Shown here piece by piece: positions 23,801-33,081 of a DNA stretch of 64,000 bases. The notes below the pieces were generated by a model. That model made no database searches, was not told the origin of the DNA, and saw nothing but the letters and a program-made list of their open reading frames with translations. The stretch is from Neostapfia colusana. Lineage: Eukaryota; Streptophyta; Magnoliopsida; Poales; Poaceae. Positions within the stretch are counted from its first letter, which is position 1; each line of letters opens with the position of its first letter. The position numbers were made by a program, and so were the translations under genes. Location of the stretch: assembly GCA_030760725.1 (NCBI GenBank), contig JASWHV010000013.1, positions 35,250,699 through 35,314,698 of the forward strand, written 5' to 3'.

Positions 23801-26211
23801 CGTGGGGCACGTGGCGCCTTCGGACCTCTCTCCTGCGGAGGGGGAGGCTCGGCTTCTGCTGGCCACGTGGCGGGCCCGGAGCTCTCCTCTAAGGAGAGGG
23901 AGGTCCGGCCCCGCTGGACACGCGGCGTCTTCAGATCTCTCTCCCGCGGAGGGGGAGGTCCGGCTTCTGTATGCCACGTGGTGGGCCCGGAGCTCTCCTC
24001 TGAGGAGAGGGAGGTCCGGCCCCGCCGGACGCGTGGCGCCTTCGGAGCTCTCCCTGCGGAGAAGGGCGAGTTCCTTAGGCATTTTACCCTGTGCGCGGGG
24101 GTACCCCATATCTCAGGTACCGACAACGTAGATTAATATATGGAATGTATGATTCATTATTGCTGTTATGATTAACTTGTACTGTTACATGTGTGCCACC
24201 AAATATTGCTTACTAAATTTCAATTTCATGAACTGTTAACTTGTGGCTAAAAGATGAAATAAGGATGAACTTGTAGGCGTGTCCGTTTGCTGCAACTTAC
24301 CATCCCATGTTCGTTGTAAACTGCATGTAGAGTTTCATGCCTAGGCGAGTCGGTTAAGTCTTGTTGAGCCATCGTGCTCATGGTTGCTGCTATAAGTGTT
24401 TTTCAGGTCAGGATTACCCCACGTACTCGGGGTACGAGTCCACCGGCGAGGGCTACCCTCCGTCGGGGACCACGGCTGAGTGGGAGCCGTACACGCCGCG
24501 CTGAGCTGAGGAGTGCAGCTTGTGTGGGTTGTCCATAGGGTTGGGCAACCGACTTTTGCTAGATAGACGGGCGTGAGTTGTATAAACTTAGCTTCCGCTG
24601 TTGTAACTTCAATACTTAGTTTGTAACTGAAGTCTTGTATCACTTTGTACATATTCAGTTTGTTTTCTATGTAGTACAATATGTTTTCTTATGATGTGTG
24701 CTGTCGGGTGTCGCAGCGTGCGGCACCACCCTCTGCGATCCTGGATGAGCGGATTCCGGTCCGCCACACGGTGCACCTGAAGATCTGATACCACTTGATG
24801 TGTACTGGGGTCCTGATATTCCGAGATGTTCTGATAACTCTCGATTTGGTGGAGACTTGACACAAATCAATCCAGCTTCCGAACGACACGTTCTGAACCC
24901 TGCAATCGCAGCACCACGTCTCCTCAGGTTATCAACCGATATTGCGCGATTGACCTCGCCAAGAAGGCTAATCCTTTCCTGCAAATTGAAGAACACAAGC
25001 AAGAACAAGAAAGAACGCAACCATATTGCTGAAAGATATGAAGCACTCAAAGTTTGGGTCTCACAAACCGATGAACGGCGAAACTGTTCTTGACAGAATA
25101 ATCTAAGCAAAACCCAGCTGTTTGTGACGGCGGATAGGGGGTATAAAGGAGGTGGAGGACGACCAGGGGGATGCTGGGGTCATGACCTAACCCTAATACA
25201 CGTACATAATGGACTTGGACTCGATACAAGGCCCAATGGCCCAACTAGCTGATGCAACACCCTAGCAGACTCTAAACTTGATATTGTTTCGAAGATTCCC
25301 TTTGACTCCATAGGAATTTTTACGTGCAGCCAGTACCATTGGAAAATTTATCCTCTCAGCTTTCCATGCATATGTAGAACGTCAAAAACAGAGTCTGTAT
25401 GCCTCATGGACATCCATTTTAAGGTGGACTGCTCCTGGACCCCGAGTTGGACTCGAGTTTGAGTTGGGCTCGGCCTCTAGCTTCTTGTTGGCGTATTTTC
25501 TGGTCCTCCATGCCTCCAAACCCCTCTTCATGTATCTCCATGTCCTCTCCATGGTGCCTAATCATAATTAATCCATTAGGTAGCAACATACTCTCAAAAT
25601 TCACATATAAAGAATTGTTCAGGAACGAGCTCACCTCTAAATTCAATTGTCATGCTCGAGCTCTAGTATTTGGACCTTGCATGTCTACCATGGGAGTGTT
25701 GTGTATATACGTAGGAGTGATGTCCACATCAGGTTAGGCTAAGTCCCGCCCATACAGGGTCATGTGGTCGTACTAAAGGAAATTAGGTGAGATGTAAAAA
25801 ACAACAGAGTCTTTAAGGCCCACCAGGGCAGCCTCCATACTCATACCATGAGCCTATCATCATGATAATACTCTCCGTAATTCTACCACCGTGGTAGAGC
25901 TTACACCAACACTAACCCTTCTGCCCCAGTCTCAACTCATGCTCTCACCAACCATACAATATACACAAGGCAACATCATCATGCATAATCTCATCATATC
26001 AATATGCAGCAAAAAGGGAAACTAGTATGGTTACACTCTATCCCTCGAATAACTCATGCTCAACAAAGACCTAATCTACTAGTCATAATGGACGGACCTC
26101 ACATAGGAGCAATATGATCATAAAGGTATCGTTGAAACTTGCCTTCGCCACCATCTGCAGCGTCGTGCTTCTGGTCACCTGGCTCCTCCGGGTTCTCTTC
26201 CGGCACTGGGT
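5879..26211 (-). CDS. LTR-borne mini-gene of LTR V (exon A 26143-26211, exon B 5879-5913)
   Basis: Predicted two-exon segment. Exon A (69 nt, after an AG acceptor at 26212-26213) encodes a Pro/Glu/Asp-rich peptide beginning PVPEENPEEPG. It ends at the GC-type donor GAAG|GCAAGT. Exon B starts after TTTTTCAG and encodes DPDFVPEDFE followed by TAG. Exon A leaves one base and exon B supplies two, so the frame is continuous. The CRM-1 nest lies inside the intron. The stem-loop TGAGTAC-TTTG-GTACTCA is 24 bases upstream of exon B. No start codon or upstream exon was identified and the function is unknown. The arrangement recurs in five other LTRs of this window, which is the main support. Confidence 0.4.
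6328..7261 (-). repeat. 3' LTR of CRM-1
   Basis: 934-bp LTR, highly similar to 24796-25731. On the minus strand it begins TGACATGGACATCAC and ends ...CAAATCA. It overlaps the last codons of the integrase-tail frame. Confidence 0.9.
6803..8382 (-). pseudogene. CRM-1 integrase and C-terminal tail
   Basis: Fragments in changing frames: 8119-8382 (zinc-finger part, CTTCQKAKSRLNPHGLY), 7808-8149 (core, VVVDHFSKMAHFIPC; GQKEVV), 7494-7814 (end of core, EFAYNRATHSTTKVSPFQVV), 7216-7482 (GPF and beta-barrel part, DDGPFKILEKINDNAYKLEL) and 6803-7222 (GPSTRARAQQLNLEVSSF tail). The second catalytic residue is altered: the usual SDRD reads SHRD, so the core would be dead even without the frameshifts. 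The tail crosses the polypurine tract and LTR boundary at 7261, and the same tail frame recurs in the 5' LTR copy (25419-25646). Confidence 0.88.
7262..7274 (-). other. Polypurine tract of CRM-1
   Basis: Read on the minus strand as AAGAGGGAGAGGA immediately before the 3' LTR start TGACATGG. CRM-2 has the near-identical CAAGAGGGGAGGA in the same place. Confidence 0.75.
8530..9700 (-). pseudogene. CRM-1 reverse transcriptase and RNase H
   Basis: The longest open part is 8749-9513: EYEWLVMPFG-type motif (LYEWLVMPFGLTNAPSTF), active site VVYFDDILIYS (both Asp present), FLGYVV, VRSFFGLAGFYRR, then the RNase H start FELEFDGSGVGIGG and TYDKEYYALV. Upstream, 9514-9700 still encodes the fingers (DCRAINNITVRYRHPIP, LTKIDLRSGYHQ) but has a stop, and two 1-base deletions lie at the junction near 9500. 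Downstream, 8530-8748 encodes the rest of RNase H (HSDHQSLKHI, DALSR) with three stops. Inactive. Confidence 0.92.
10109..11934 (-). pseudogene. CRM-1 gag and protease
   Basis: Gag starts at the ATG ending at 11934 (MSYHVYPTEYVLKSEM) and reads through GAYDAEAYLDWEMTVEQ (capsid core) and YAELEKAMIHCG. One frame carries stops at 11836-11838 (TAA), 11683-11685 (TAA), 11326-11328 (TGA) and 11068-11070 (TAG), all explicable as C-to-T type changes. A frameshift around 10860-10990 follows. The next frame (10109-10855) has the zinc knuckle CHRCHGLGHVQKDC and the aspartic-protease-like ARVIIDGGSCNNLVS, then CDVIPMQECSFLLDRPW, typical of chromovirus pol N-termini. 9700-10108 is the degraded link to RT (SDHDICYALVCK, EYEDMFPAEIP). 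Confidence 0.9.
11935..13030 (-). other. CRM-1 untranslated leader (main part)
   Basis: AT-rich, non-coding DNA between the gag start and the insertion point of solo LTR Z-prime. The remaining 20-odd bases of the leader and the PBS lie across the insertion at 24774-24795. No open frame of note. Confidence 0.65.
13809..13815 (+). promoter_or_regulatory. TATA box of LTR Z-prime
   Basis: TATAAAA in a GC-rich setting (GGCTATAAAAGGCATGAG) about 780 bp into the LTR, the usual distance for a U3 promoter in long LTRs. Confidence 0.55.
15371..24504 (+). CDS. LTR-borne mini-gene of Z-prime (exon A 15371-15451, exon B 24407-24504)
   Basis: Exon A is 81 nt after the acceptor GTGTAG. It reads AEGEETPEQLDFLISDKA and ends in a Gln run. 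The donor, AA|AGCAGG, is a damaged form of AAG|GCAAGC. Exon B follows TTTTTCAG and reads QDYPTYSGYESTGEGYPPSG, with TAEWEPYTPR then TGA. Phase (2 nt at exon A start, 1 nt at its end, 2 nt at exon B start) and exon lengths equal those of LTR Z. The Tat element sits in the intron, whose own length is about 1.03 kb. Stem-loop TGAGC-CATCGT-GCTCA at 24365-24380. No start exon was found and the function is unknown. Confidence 0.45.
16521..16527 (-). promoter_or_regulatory. TATA box of the Tat LTR (second copy 23346-23352)
   Basis: GGACTATAAAAGGCTCGG on the minus strand, about 400 bp downstream of the G-box repeat array in both LTRs. Confidence 0.6.
16929..17260. repeat. G-box minisatellite, six units of about 55 bp
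   Basis: Units start at 16929, 16983, 17039, 17094, 17150 and 17205 (spacing 54-56). The core is CACGTGGCGGGCCCGGAGCTC, varied to CACGCGG or CGCGTGG, followed by an inverted purine/pyrimidine arm (CTCCTCTAAGGAGAGGGAG) that can fold. An identical array is in the other LTR at 23754-24085. Confidence 0.85.
17793..19484 (+). pseudogene. Antisense ORF (aORF-like) of the Tat element, coiled-coil protein
   Basis: Plus-strand ORF in a minus-strand element, next to its 3' LTR: the position of the antisense extra ORFs described for Retand/Tat elements. Starts MASNLLPEKKRTRSPP at 17793. It has a basic, Pro/Ala/Ser-rich low-complexity half to about 18400, a stop TAG at 18047-18049 in the same frame, then a shift near 18550-18577 into 18555-19484. 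That last part is a long heptad-like Arg/Glu/Ala/Leu-rich coiled coil (RREVEELSALRSSEALAVSS and surroundings). There is no known catalytic domain and the function is unknown. The similar-length minus-strand frame 18527-19345 is its shadow. Confidence 0.6.
19490..21223 (-). other. Degenerate internal region of the Tat element
   Basis: No pol domain could be found in any frame. Contains two G-box-type units at 19744-19830 (CACGTGGCGGGTCCGGAGCTC) and imperfect repeats of about 75 bp at 20120-20260 (GCxCGCTTTGGG... CTGGACC, with a third partial copy near 20590-20640). A short direct repeat (CTGGCTAAGGCCTTCAAGG) lies near 21075 and 21145. Confidence 0.5.
21224..22977 (-). pseudogene. Tat-type gag polyprotein
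   Basis: Gag starts at 22977 (MKMTKLPSAANSPP), 31 bases past the PBS. It has a basic, low-complexity N-terminus and an Ala/Pro/Tyr-rich linker. The capsid domain contains KYDGSVNPAEFLQIYSTAV, YFPVALTGPARSWLMNLPQG and SITSWGELCRQFIANF, followed by QQPGESLRSFIQRFSQVRN. The frame stops at 21592 and resumes shifted at 21595-21224 with the zinc-knuckle-like CPVHGTCNHTAAECWEIQ. About 580 residues in total; one frameshift separates capsid from nucleocapsid. Capsid motifs identify the Tat/Athila branch. No protease follows. Confidence 0.88.
23009..23026 (-). other. Primer-binding site of the Tat element
   Basis: TGGCGCGCCAGGTAGGGG begins two bases after the 5' LTR end (LTR ends at 23029 on the minus strand). 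It has the TGG start expected for pairing with a tRNA 3' CCA. I did not assign the tRNA species. Confidence 0.7.
23029..24125 (-). repeat. 5' LTR of the Tat-like element
   Basis: 1097 bp, same length as the 3' LTR, offset 6825. Carries TATA at 23346-23352 and the six-unit G-box array at 23754-24085. Confidence 0.93.
24782..24793 (-). other. Primer-binding site of CRM-1
   Basis: TGGTATCAGATC on the minus strand, two bases after the 5' LTR end. Eleven of twelve bases fit TGGTATCAGAGC, the initiator-Met tRNA site used by many plant retroelements. Confidence 0.8.
24796..25731 (-). repeat. 5' LTR of CRM-1
   Basis: 936 bp, ends TGATGTGG...CACATCA. Partner of 6328-7261. Includes the copied integrase tail (25419-25646). 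Confidence 0.9.
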
Positions 26212-27001
26212 CTGTTCCGAAGCGTGCATACACGCAACCATACAAGTAAGGCAAGCACACATCAATACATCATGCACATTTATGTGTATTAAATAGATTA
26301 TGATTTTAGAACAAAATTTAGAAGAAAACCAGATTAAACGGAGGTCGTATAAGTTAGATATTGATTTTATAAGATGGATGTTGGGTTAATTACAAAAATA
26401 ATCAAGTGTCAGCTATTACATATTGCTTATGGCCTTGGTTTAATGGTTGACGGTGGCACATGGGTCTGGTCTCTGGCCGGTCAGGTTACCACTCAGCTTG
26501 CTCTTGTGGACTAATGGGTTAATGGGCCACTATCCAAATCACTAGCACCTAATGGCTTTGGGTCCCTTTGGGATGCACATGAACAACTTGTGGACCTGCC
26601 TTTGTCTACCTACAAGGTAGCTCGTCAGCTCAAATGAGGGGAATTGAGGGAGAGGGCAGCCTGGAATGAGGATATCGCAGGATTAGAGCCTCACGAACTC
26701 AATTTAGGCGCCAATTTGGGAAGAGGCTATGAGGAACAGAGCAATTTCAGAGAAGGGCGGCCATGGTGGGTGGTGGCCGCCGCCATATTGGAGGAGGAGA
26801 GGAATTGACTCGGGGACAGATTGGGGCGGTGGAGTCGGCGCCGGAGGTGCTCACCTTGGTCACAGTCGAGCAAAGAAGGGCTCCTCACCAGAGATCAACA
26901 CGTCGGTCGAGTAGTTCCCCTACGGAAGGACATTGCAGGCGCTGGAGCTTGGCTGGTCCAGGTGAGATGAAGCTTGAGCAAAGTTGAAGCTGGTGCTGCC
27001 G

Positions 27002-27008
27002 ATTTATA
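27002..27008 (-). promoter_or_regulatory. TATA box of LTR V
   Basis: TATAAAT on the minus strand (TCCTATAAATCGGC), placed upstream of exon A of the V mini-gene. Confidence 0.45.
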
Positions 27009-27617
27009 GGAGGATAAAGGCGTGGACAGCCTGCTTCAACGGAGGTCGATCGGGTGCACTAAATTCATCATATGCATGTGCGCCGAACTCGATCAGAGCA
27101 GTGGGTTGACTAGCTGGTGTGATGCACGAAGAGTCCCATCGGCTGGTCGTCGGCTAGCAGCCGCTCCTACGCGGCCGCCAAGATGGTCATCGTGACGTGC
27201 ATGAAGGAGGTAGATGATGTGTCATTTCAATGGCGGGTGGTGAGGTGAATGCAGCGTACGGCGGCTTGGGCTACGGCCCAAGCCTCCCAGCGACGGGTCT
27301 TCGCTTCGCTACAGAAATCCTGCCTGTTTCAGTCCTCATTAGAATTTTGATCAACAATCAACACATGTTGCCGCCATGGTGTGTTGTTGTGCTTTGGTGA
27401 GATAAAACATGTTGTTGTTGTGCTCTGGACAGAGGAAGAAGATGGTGTGGTGTGGTTAATGCGTCGTAAGGATGCTCAAGAAGCTTCTCACGGAATGGCT
27501 ATGGATGGAGGAGGTGAGCTGGGCTACTTGCACTACAGGAAACCTAGTAACTAACGACGGTCGGGAATCGTCGTAAATAAGCCATATACCGTCATAAATA
27601 ACTTATTTACGACACGT

Positions 27618-28325
27618 TGTTTTGCGGGCCACGACTAGGGCCGCACGCTCGAGGGGACTCTATCAAAGACCGACCCACGGGACGGGAGCGACGACCGACC
27701 TCCATGCTCGGGCGGCAAGCCCGGAAGACAGAAGCAATCTGGGCTAGAGTCCGGACCGGAAGCAGGCGGAAGACTTAAATGCCGACGCGACGGAACGGCA
27801 GAAGGGATTAAGACGGAGTGGGAAGCCATAAGCGACAAGATAAGCACGACGCTGGGCCATCGTAACCACCCGTCCCGTCCCACTCGCCGCGGGTGTACAG
27901 GGACAGAAAGTAGGCGTAGACCATAGACTATACGGGAGCAGGTGTACCCATCGCCCCTGTACCGCTTTGGGCCGTCTTAGGCACTGACACACCATGTAAA
28001 CCCCCGTCCCATTTATGAGGAGCCGACGGGTAGGTATAGGCGTCTGGGCTATAAAAGGGGAGGCGCAGAACCTCCCCTCGCATGGCGAACACAGCTCACG
28101 CACACGCTCGACACTTATGCTTTCTCTTCGTTCTCACACACGGGAGAACTTTGCTTGTAACTGCAGTTCCTCGAACTACCTGAGCTAATACAAGACAGAC
28201 GAACACCCCAGACTGGGCATAGGACAAGTTGTGTGAACCAGTATAAATCTTTGTCTTTGTTAGCTAGTCATCCAGACATAAAATGTGAAGCATTCCATTA
28301 CAAGCCGGTGGTGAAAACACCAACA
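27618..28325 (+). mobile_element. LTR-like insertion inside the CACTA end
   Basis: About 708 bp beginning TGTTTTGCGGG and ending ACACCAACA. TATA box TATAAAA at 28050-28056 with a CT-rich leader. Flanks CACGT and CATAT match at three of five bases. It interrupts the CACTA subterminal repeats. No coding potential, so it would be a solo LTR or a TRIM-type element. Confidence 0.4.
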
Positions 28326-28559
28326 CATATAAACATGTCAATAGCAATATTAGTTACAAATAACTTAAAGTCTGCCGAAACTCACTAGTGGAGCTTTTGC
28401 CATCGGAATGCTCAGCTGGCCAGGCTGTGAAGGGTCACTTGCTCTGTGACCTCTCTTCCAGACTTGAACATGGCTTGGTTGTTCACCGAGCTCGTTTTCC
28501 TATGGGTAAAAGTTAGTGGCATAAATATACTATAAATATAGTTTCATAGATATTTTCCT

Positions 28560-29850
28560 TACCATTTGTTTAGCCAAACGTATATGTCCATCAGGACCAT
28601 ACGTATGGCCTTCGAAAGACCCTCTACACTCTCGGGCCCTTTTGGACTTGGCTACGAAGTCCGCGCTGGACCACAACCGACAGAGGGCCCAGTAAGCCTC
28701 CGGACGGTCCTCCAACTAAGAAATACCCTCCTGCATGCATTTAATAATTGTTTGAAATAACATTGACATTAGAAAGTAAGAAAGCCATATTTAAAACACT
28801 ACTAGTTTACCTCCGTGTGCTGCTCCTCCATCAAGTACGTGTCGGAGCCGTCTCTGTATTACGCTAGATCCTGCCCTTCATGCCTCTTCAAGTACTCGTT
28901 TGTTGCTTGAATCCGGGCATAAGAGATCGCTTGAGTAACAAGCTTCCTCGTGTTCTTGTTGAAGACGGCTCTCACATGCTCAACGTCTGCTGGATCTGCG
29001 AAACGGAACCATCTCTACAAGAAGACAAAAATATAAATATTATTAAACATTGAGTTATTGAAGAACTAAAATTCAAATAATGTATTAAACATACTTATCT
29101 AGTAGTTGGCCCACACTGCACCCTGAGCAGTCCCGTACGTCAGGTCAGTAGCACGGGCGTAATTATCCCATGACTTGGCAGGGATACGCTCGTCACCGTT
29201 GCTAGGAACCTCACCAGGATAGAGCAAATGCACAAGGTTCCCCAAGGGGGAGGTGACCTATCTCTGAGATCCTCTACCCTCGAAGGTAGTGTCTTCCCGT
29301 CCGCTGTATGAACAATTGAGCATGAAAGAGTGTTAGCACTACGTAATTTTCTAAAGCATCAACTTAAGGGCTTCTTACCTATCACCAATTGAGCGAATAG
29401 TCGGCAGAGTTGCTTCGTCTCTAGAAACTATAGGAGGAGCCACATTTCTGCGCCTCTGTGTCCTCGGATGACCCCTAAGTGTGGTCCGCTAACACGGAAG
29501 GGTGGTCGGCCGACTGTGACTCAAGAGGCGCCTCAGCCTCTAACTCTAACTCTTAGTCATCCCGCAATACTATAGAAGTTTTAAGATATATAAATAAATT
29601 AATTATAAAATGTAATAAAATATGATTGGTAAGTCAAATTAGCTCAGTCATCTGAAAGGCAACAGGTTTGCCTGCCATCTCTGAGGGCATGTGTCTCAAC
29701 AACTGAGACCCTAAAAAAGGGTGTCTGCCACATCCCGTGCATGAGCCATCCTGCTCGCACTGCTAAGAAACCTCTTCACAATCTTCTTGACACCCTTACC
29801 CTTGTTCAACGACATCCTATTTCAACAATTTATTGCTAAGTACAATTATT
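28560..29850 (-). pseudogene. TNPA-like (Transposase_24 type) gene relic of the CACTA element
   Basis: Minus-strand exon fragments, not long open frames. 28870-29030 reads WFRFADPADVEHVRAVFN, KNTRKLVTQAISYARIQATN and EYLKRHEG, the conserved block of the plant En/Spm TNPA-like family. Upstream pieces read YGTAQGAVWANY (near 29110-29150) and DEATLPTIRSIGDR (near 29380-29420). Stops and short AT-rich intron-like gaps separate them. TNPA proteins bind subterminal repeats. Confidence 0.6.
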
Positions 29851-30129
29851 AAAAATATACAACATGAAAAAAAATAAAACATTACTTGTATCCATTTCTA
29901 AAATTCATCAGAATCTCACTCATTTACTCTACTCCTTAAACCAGACCATCGAACTGTTTTAGTGACTAGTTTCTGTTTGCGCTTCTCACGAGTCTGTACA
30001 TCATGGCATCTCCAACTAAGTTATCGAGTCCTTGACCATGCTCAACGACAAATGAGGTTGGCAGGTCTTCTTCTTGGTAAACATCATCAATCTCACCAAC
30101 CAAGGTTAGAGTATCATGGTACCCAACAT

Positions 30130-33081
30130 CGCCTGGGGTATATAATCATTCACGAGGATTGACCTTGTGTACGACCCACCAAGCACTCAACTTCTCTCTT
30201 GGATAAGGTAGATAATACACTTTCTCAACTTGGTCTGCAAGGACAAAAGTGTCGTACCCTCACAGTCTTTCGTTGTGTTTGACTTCAACCATGCCAAATT
30301 GGTTTTGTCGGGTTTCACAATCAAAGAAAACTATTTTAAGTTCTTTATTACTGGTAAAATTAAATTCGAGGATTTCTTAATGATCCCATAATAATTAGTT
30401 TCCTGTCCTTCAACATAGATCGCCCTCGAAACAACTCCAATATTAGTAGTTGCCGCAAGAGGACGAAGAGCTTCAAATTTAGTTGAACGGTAACGAACCC
30501 ATTGATGTCGTACCGACCATAGATTCTAACTTCCAATAATCCATAAGATAGTTGTCGCAAGTCTTGATGGACGTCGTTATATTTTACGCACTGTCCAAAA
30601 TATGAACTTATAAGAATATTTTCTACATACTACTATATAAGTCAAGATAGAGAAATAACAAGAAAATTTTACATAAGATCGAAACCGGGATTAAAAATTA
30701 GGCCCTTCATTTATTCCATCTTGTCGCATCGTTTCTATCTGCTTGCTCGTAGGTTGAGGTCTAAGTGTCCAATTTTTCTTATGGAACTCATTGTCCGAAA
30801 AACAAGAATATTAGCATTGAGGTATAGTAAAGATGCTACTTAACGTAGATGTAGAACAAACACTTGCTCGAAATATTTGTCCATCTCATCTATATTATCA
30901 TACATGTATAACAATGCAGACTTCCTTTTTTTTGTGGTACAATTGTAGCTCGTGCTACTACCAATAGGGGTTCCCCTCGTCGCAAAAATGGATATGTCAG
31001 TACAAGGAGGATCTTCATCCACATTGTACCGCATCGTAGAAGCATTGACATTATGTTCCTTTGCAAAGTAAATACTTAAAAAGTATCATACCTCCTTAAG
31101 AGTAAATGCTTCAACGATGCACCCTTCAACTCTAGCCTATTATCAACCATTTGTTTAAGATATTTGAGGGCTCTTTCAATGTAATACATCAACCTATATT
31201 GCATAGGGTCACACACTTTAGCTTCAAATGGAAGATAGATATAATGTTGCATTGGATTGAAAAACACTTGAGGAAATATTTTTTCCATCGTACATAAAAG
31301 AATTGATATCTCCTTCTCTAACTTCTCCATCATCTTCTTCTATTTAGGTTTAAGACAGAAAGAAGCACGTGGCTTACCACCACTTTCAAAGAGCTCAAGA
31401 GTTGGACAATTACAAAGCTCTGCCAAATCCTTTCGAGCCTTTATATTGTATTTTTTTTTGCCAGGCATATCCTTGCATGTGCTTATGATGCATTCACCCA
31501 TGTTACGCTTCTGGTGCATGACATCAATATTCTGCATTAAAATCAACAACTTGACGTAAGGTAGGTCCCATATCCACAGCTATGAGTCCAATTGTGTACC
31601 TCTCCGTAACCTATACGAAATTCTGAACGATATTTATCTACCACAAGTTTCTCCAACATATCAGCAATTTATGACCCACATAAACGCTTCGGCGGTCTCT
31701 TCGTCATAATATTGTTCTTTTTGAAAGCATTCTTCTATTGCCTGAACACGTGATTCTAGGGTAACCAACGTCTATGACAATCAAAGTAGCAGATCTTGCC
31801 ACCATGAGTAAGACAAAAATAATGCGTGTCCGAAGCACATATAGGACATGTCAAATGTCCATGGACAATCCAGCCAACAAACATGCCGTATGCCGGGAAA
31901 TCATGGACCAACCACAAGTACTTAGCTCGAAGGTTGAATTTCTGCTTTTTGTAGCAGTCACACACTTTGACTCCTATCCACAACCATTAACTCTTGGATT
32001 AAAGGTTGCAACATCACGTTTAGCTGTGAACCAAGATGATCCGGTCTAGGTAGAATGAGGCAAATGAACATGAACTCATATTTCATACAAAGAGCAATTG
32101 ATAGGTTGCACGGAATAGCAAAAACAAGCCAACATGAGTAAGGTGTGATGTTTGTACTGAAAGGTGAGAAGTCGTTTGTCGCTAACCTGATGCGAACATT
32201 TCTCGCATCGTTGGCAAAGTCTGCATCAAAGCTGTCCAACGCCTTCCATGCCTCACTATTGGACGGGTGCACCATGACTCGGTCTTTTTCACGCACACCT
32301 TCTTTGTGCCACCTTATGTGTCTAACAGTTCTTTTAGCAAGGAACAATTGCTTCAACCGAGGTGTGACGGGCAAATAACAAAACTGCTTATGTGTGACTT
32401 CTGTCGTCACCTTGTCACCGGCATCGTTAACAATTTCGACAAACCTTGATTTACCACACTTTAAGCACTTGTTCTCTTTGTCATGCTCTTTCCAAAAAAG
32501 CATGCAGTTGTCTGGGCACACATTAATCTTCTCATATTTCATATCGATACCAAAAAGCATTTTCTTTGACTTGTGCATGTCTTTAGGCACTTTATGGGAT
32601 TTGGAAGAATATTGCTGATCAATTTTACAAGGTTGTTGTAGCAGTTTTTTTAAAAAAAGAAATTATACTTAGTTGCCATAAGGCGTGTCATTAAAGAAAG
32701 AAGGGTCACTTTTGTGTGTTCATGTAGTACCTCTTCTGAGACTTTGAGAAGCTTTAAGAACACTTCAACCTCCATTGTAGGAGAATCTTTGTTAAAGTCT
32801 GGTTGTATAAATTCAAGTATCTCGTCCATCCTATCAACCCCCATGATATAAACATCCTTTTGCTCTTCTTTTATGGATTTAGATGCTAGTTCGCCGTGAA
32901 AGACCCACACCTTATAATATGTCACGAAACGGTATCGGCACAAGTCTATTGAAAGTGTTTTCTTGTCCAAATACCTTATATTCTGACATCTTCTACATGG
33001 ACACCGCACCTTATTTATCTTCGACAACAAAAAGCACGGTCCACAAAAGCCGTAGTCTTGTTCCAACAAGTACACATCCAA
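30130..33081 (-). pseudogene. TNP2-type CACTA transposase relic
   Basis: In order on the minus strand: 32650-33081, transposase-associated N-terminal domain with KVRCPCRRCQNIRYLDK; 31958-32590, TNP2 start (DMKYEKINVCPDNCMLFWKE, CLKCGKSR, DFANDARNVRIRLATNDFSP); 31756-31983 (LWLVHDFPAYGMFVGW, GHLTCPICASDT); 31340-31549 (DVMHQKRNMGECI); 31076-31333 (MQYRLMYYIERALKYLK), the DUF4218 zone; and 30180-30340 (VEKVYYLPYPREKLSAWW, DUF4216). Several stops and frameshifts break it. A functional TNP2 of this class is about 1000 residues. TNP2 precedes TNPA in transcription order, the usual En/Spm layout. Confidence 0.85.

Larger units (their letters stand above)
16204..24125 (-). mobile_element. Non-autonomous Tat/Retand-like Ty3/gypsy element, full length
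   Basis: Two 1097-bp LTRs (16204-17300 and 23029-24125) flank the internal region. The perfect TSD ACGTA is at 16199-16203 and 24126-24130. The element reads right to left: LTRs begin TGTCGGTACC and end CTTCGACA, the PBS TGGCGCGCCAGGTAGGGG lies at 23009-23026, then gag. No protease, RT or integrase is present. The space between gag and the 3' LTR holds degenerate GC-rich DNA and an antisense coiled-coil ORF. I counted about 22 differences between the LTRs by eye (about 2 percent), nearly all transitions, so insertion is fairly recent. Confidence 0.93.
13031..24768 (+). mobile_element. Tekay-like solo LTR 'Z-prime' with nested Tat element
   Basis: Starts TGTAAAAGCCC and ends CCGCCACA. The flanking 5-mers CTGTG (13026-13030) and CGGTG (24769-24773) are a TSD with one mismatch. 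Net LTR length is about 3.8 kb after removing the nested Tat element and its TSD copy. It aligns along its length with solo LTR Z (48138-52181, opposite strand). TATA box at 13809-13815. Mini-gene exons at 15371-15451 and 24407-24504. No internal retroelement genes remain, so LTR-LTR recombination removed them. Confidence 0.88.
6328..25731 (-). mobile_element. CRM-like chromovirus 'CRM-1', complete but decayed, with nested insertions
   Basis: Full-length Ty3/gypsy element read right to left: 5' LTR 24796-25731, PBS 24782-24793, leader, gag, protease, RT, RNase H, integrase, polypurine tract, 3' LTR 6328-7261. The TSD GGTTA is at 6323-6327 and 25732-25736. The leader is split by solo LTR Z-prime (13031-24768). 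Without the insertion and its TSD copy the element is about 7.66 kb. No chromodomain follows the integrase. Instead the frame ends in a GPSTRARAQQL-type tail that runs into the LTR, as in CRM-related chromoviruses. Every gene is broken, so it could move only with proteins supplied in trans, if at all. Confidence 0.9.
5571..27530 (-). mobile_element. Chromovirus-type LTR 'V', split by the CRM-1 nest
   Basis: Two pieces of one minus-strand LTR: 5571-6327 and 25737-27530, separated by element CRM-1 plus one copy of its TSD. The left piece starts CGTCACATCCCGG, the reverse complement of an LTR end CCGGGATGTGACG, resembling the GTGTGACA ends of LTRs Y and W. The right piece contains a minus-strand TATA box (27002-27008). 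The U3 edge was not found before the CACTA element begins at 27531, so the LTR may be truncated or interrupted there. It carries the two-exon mini-gene listed separately. About 26300-27530 shows no protein-coding gene. Confidence 0.6.
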
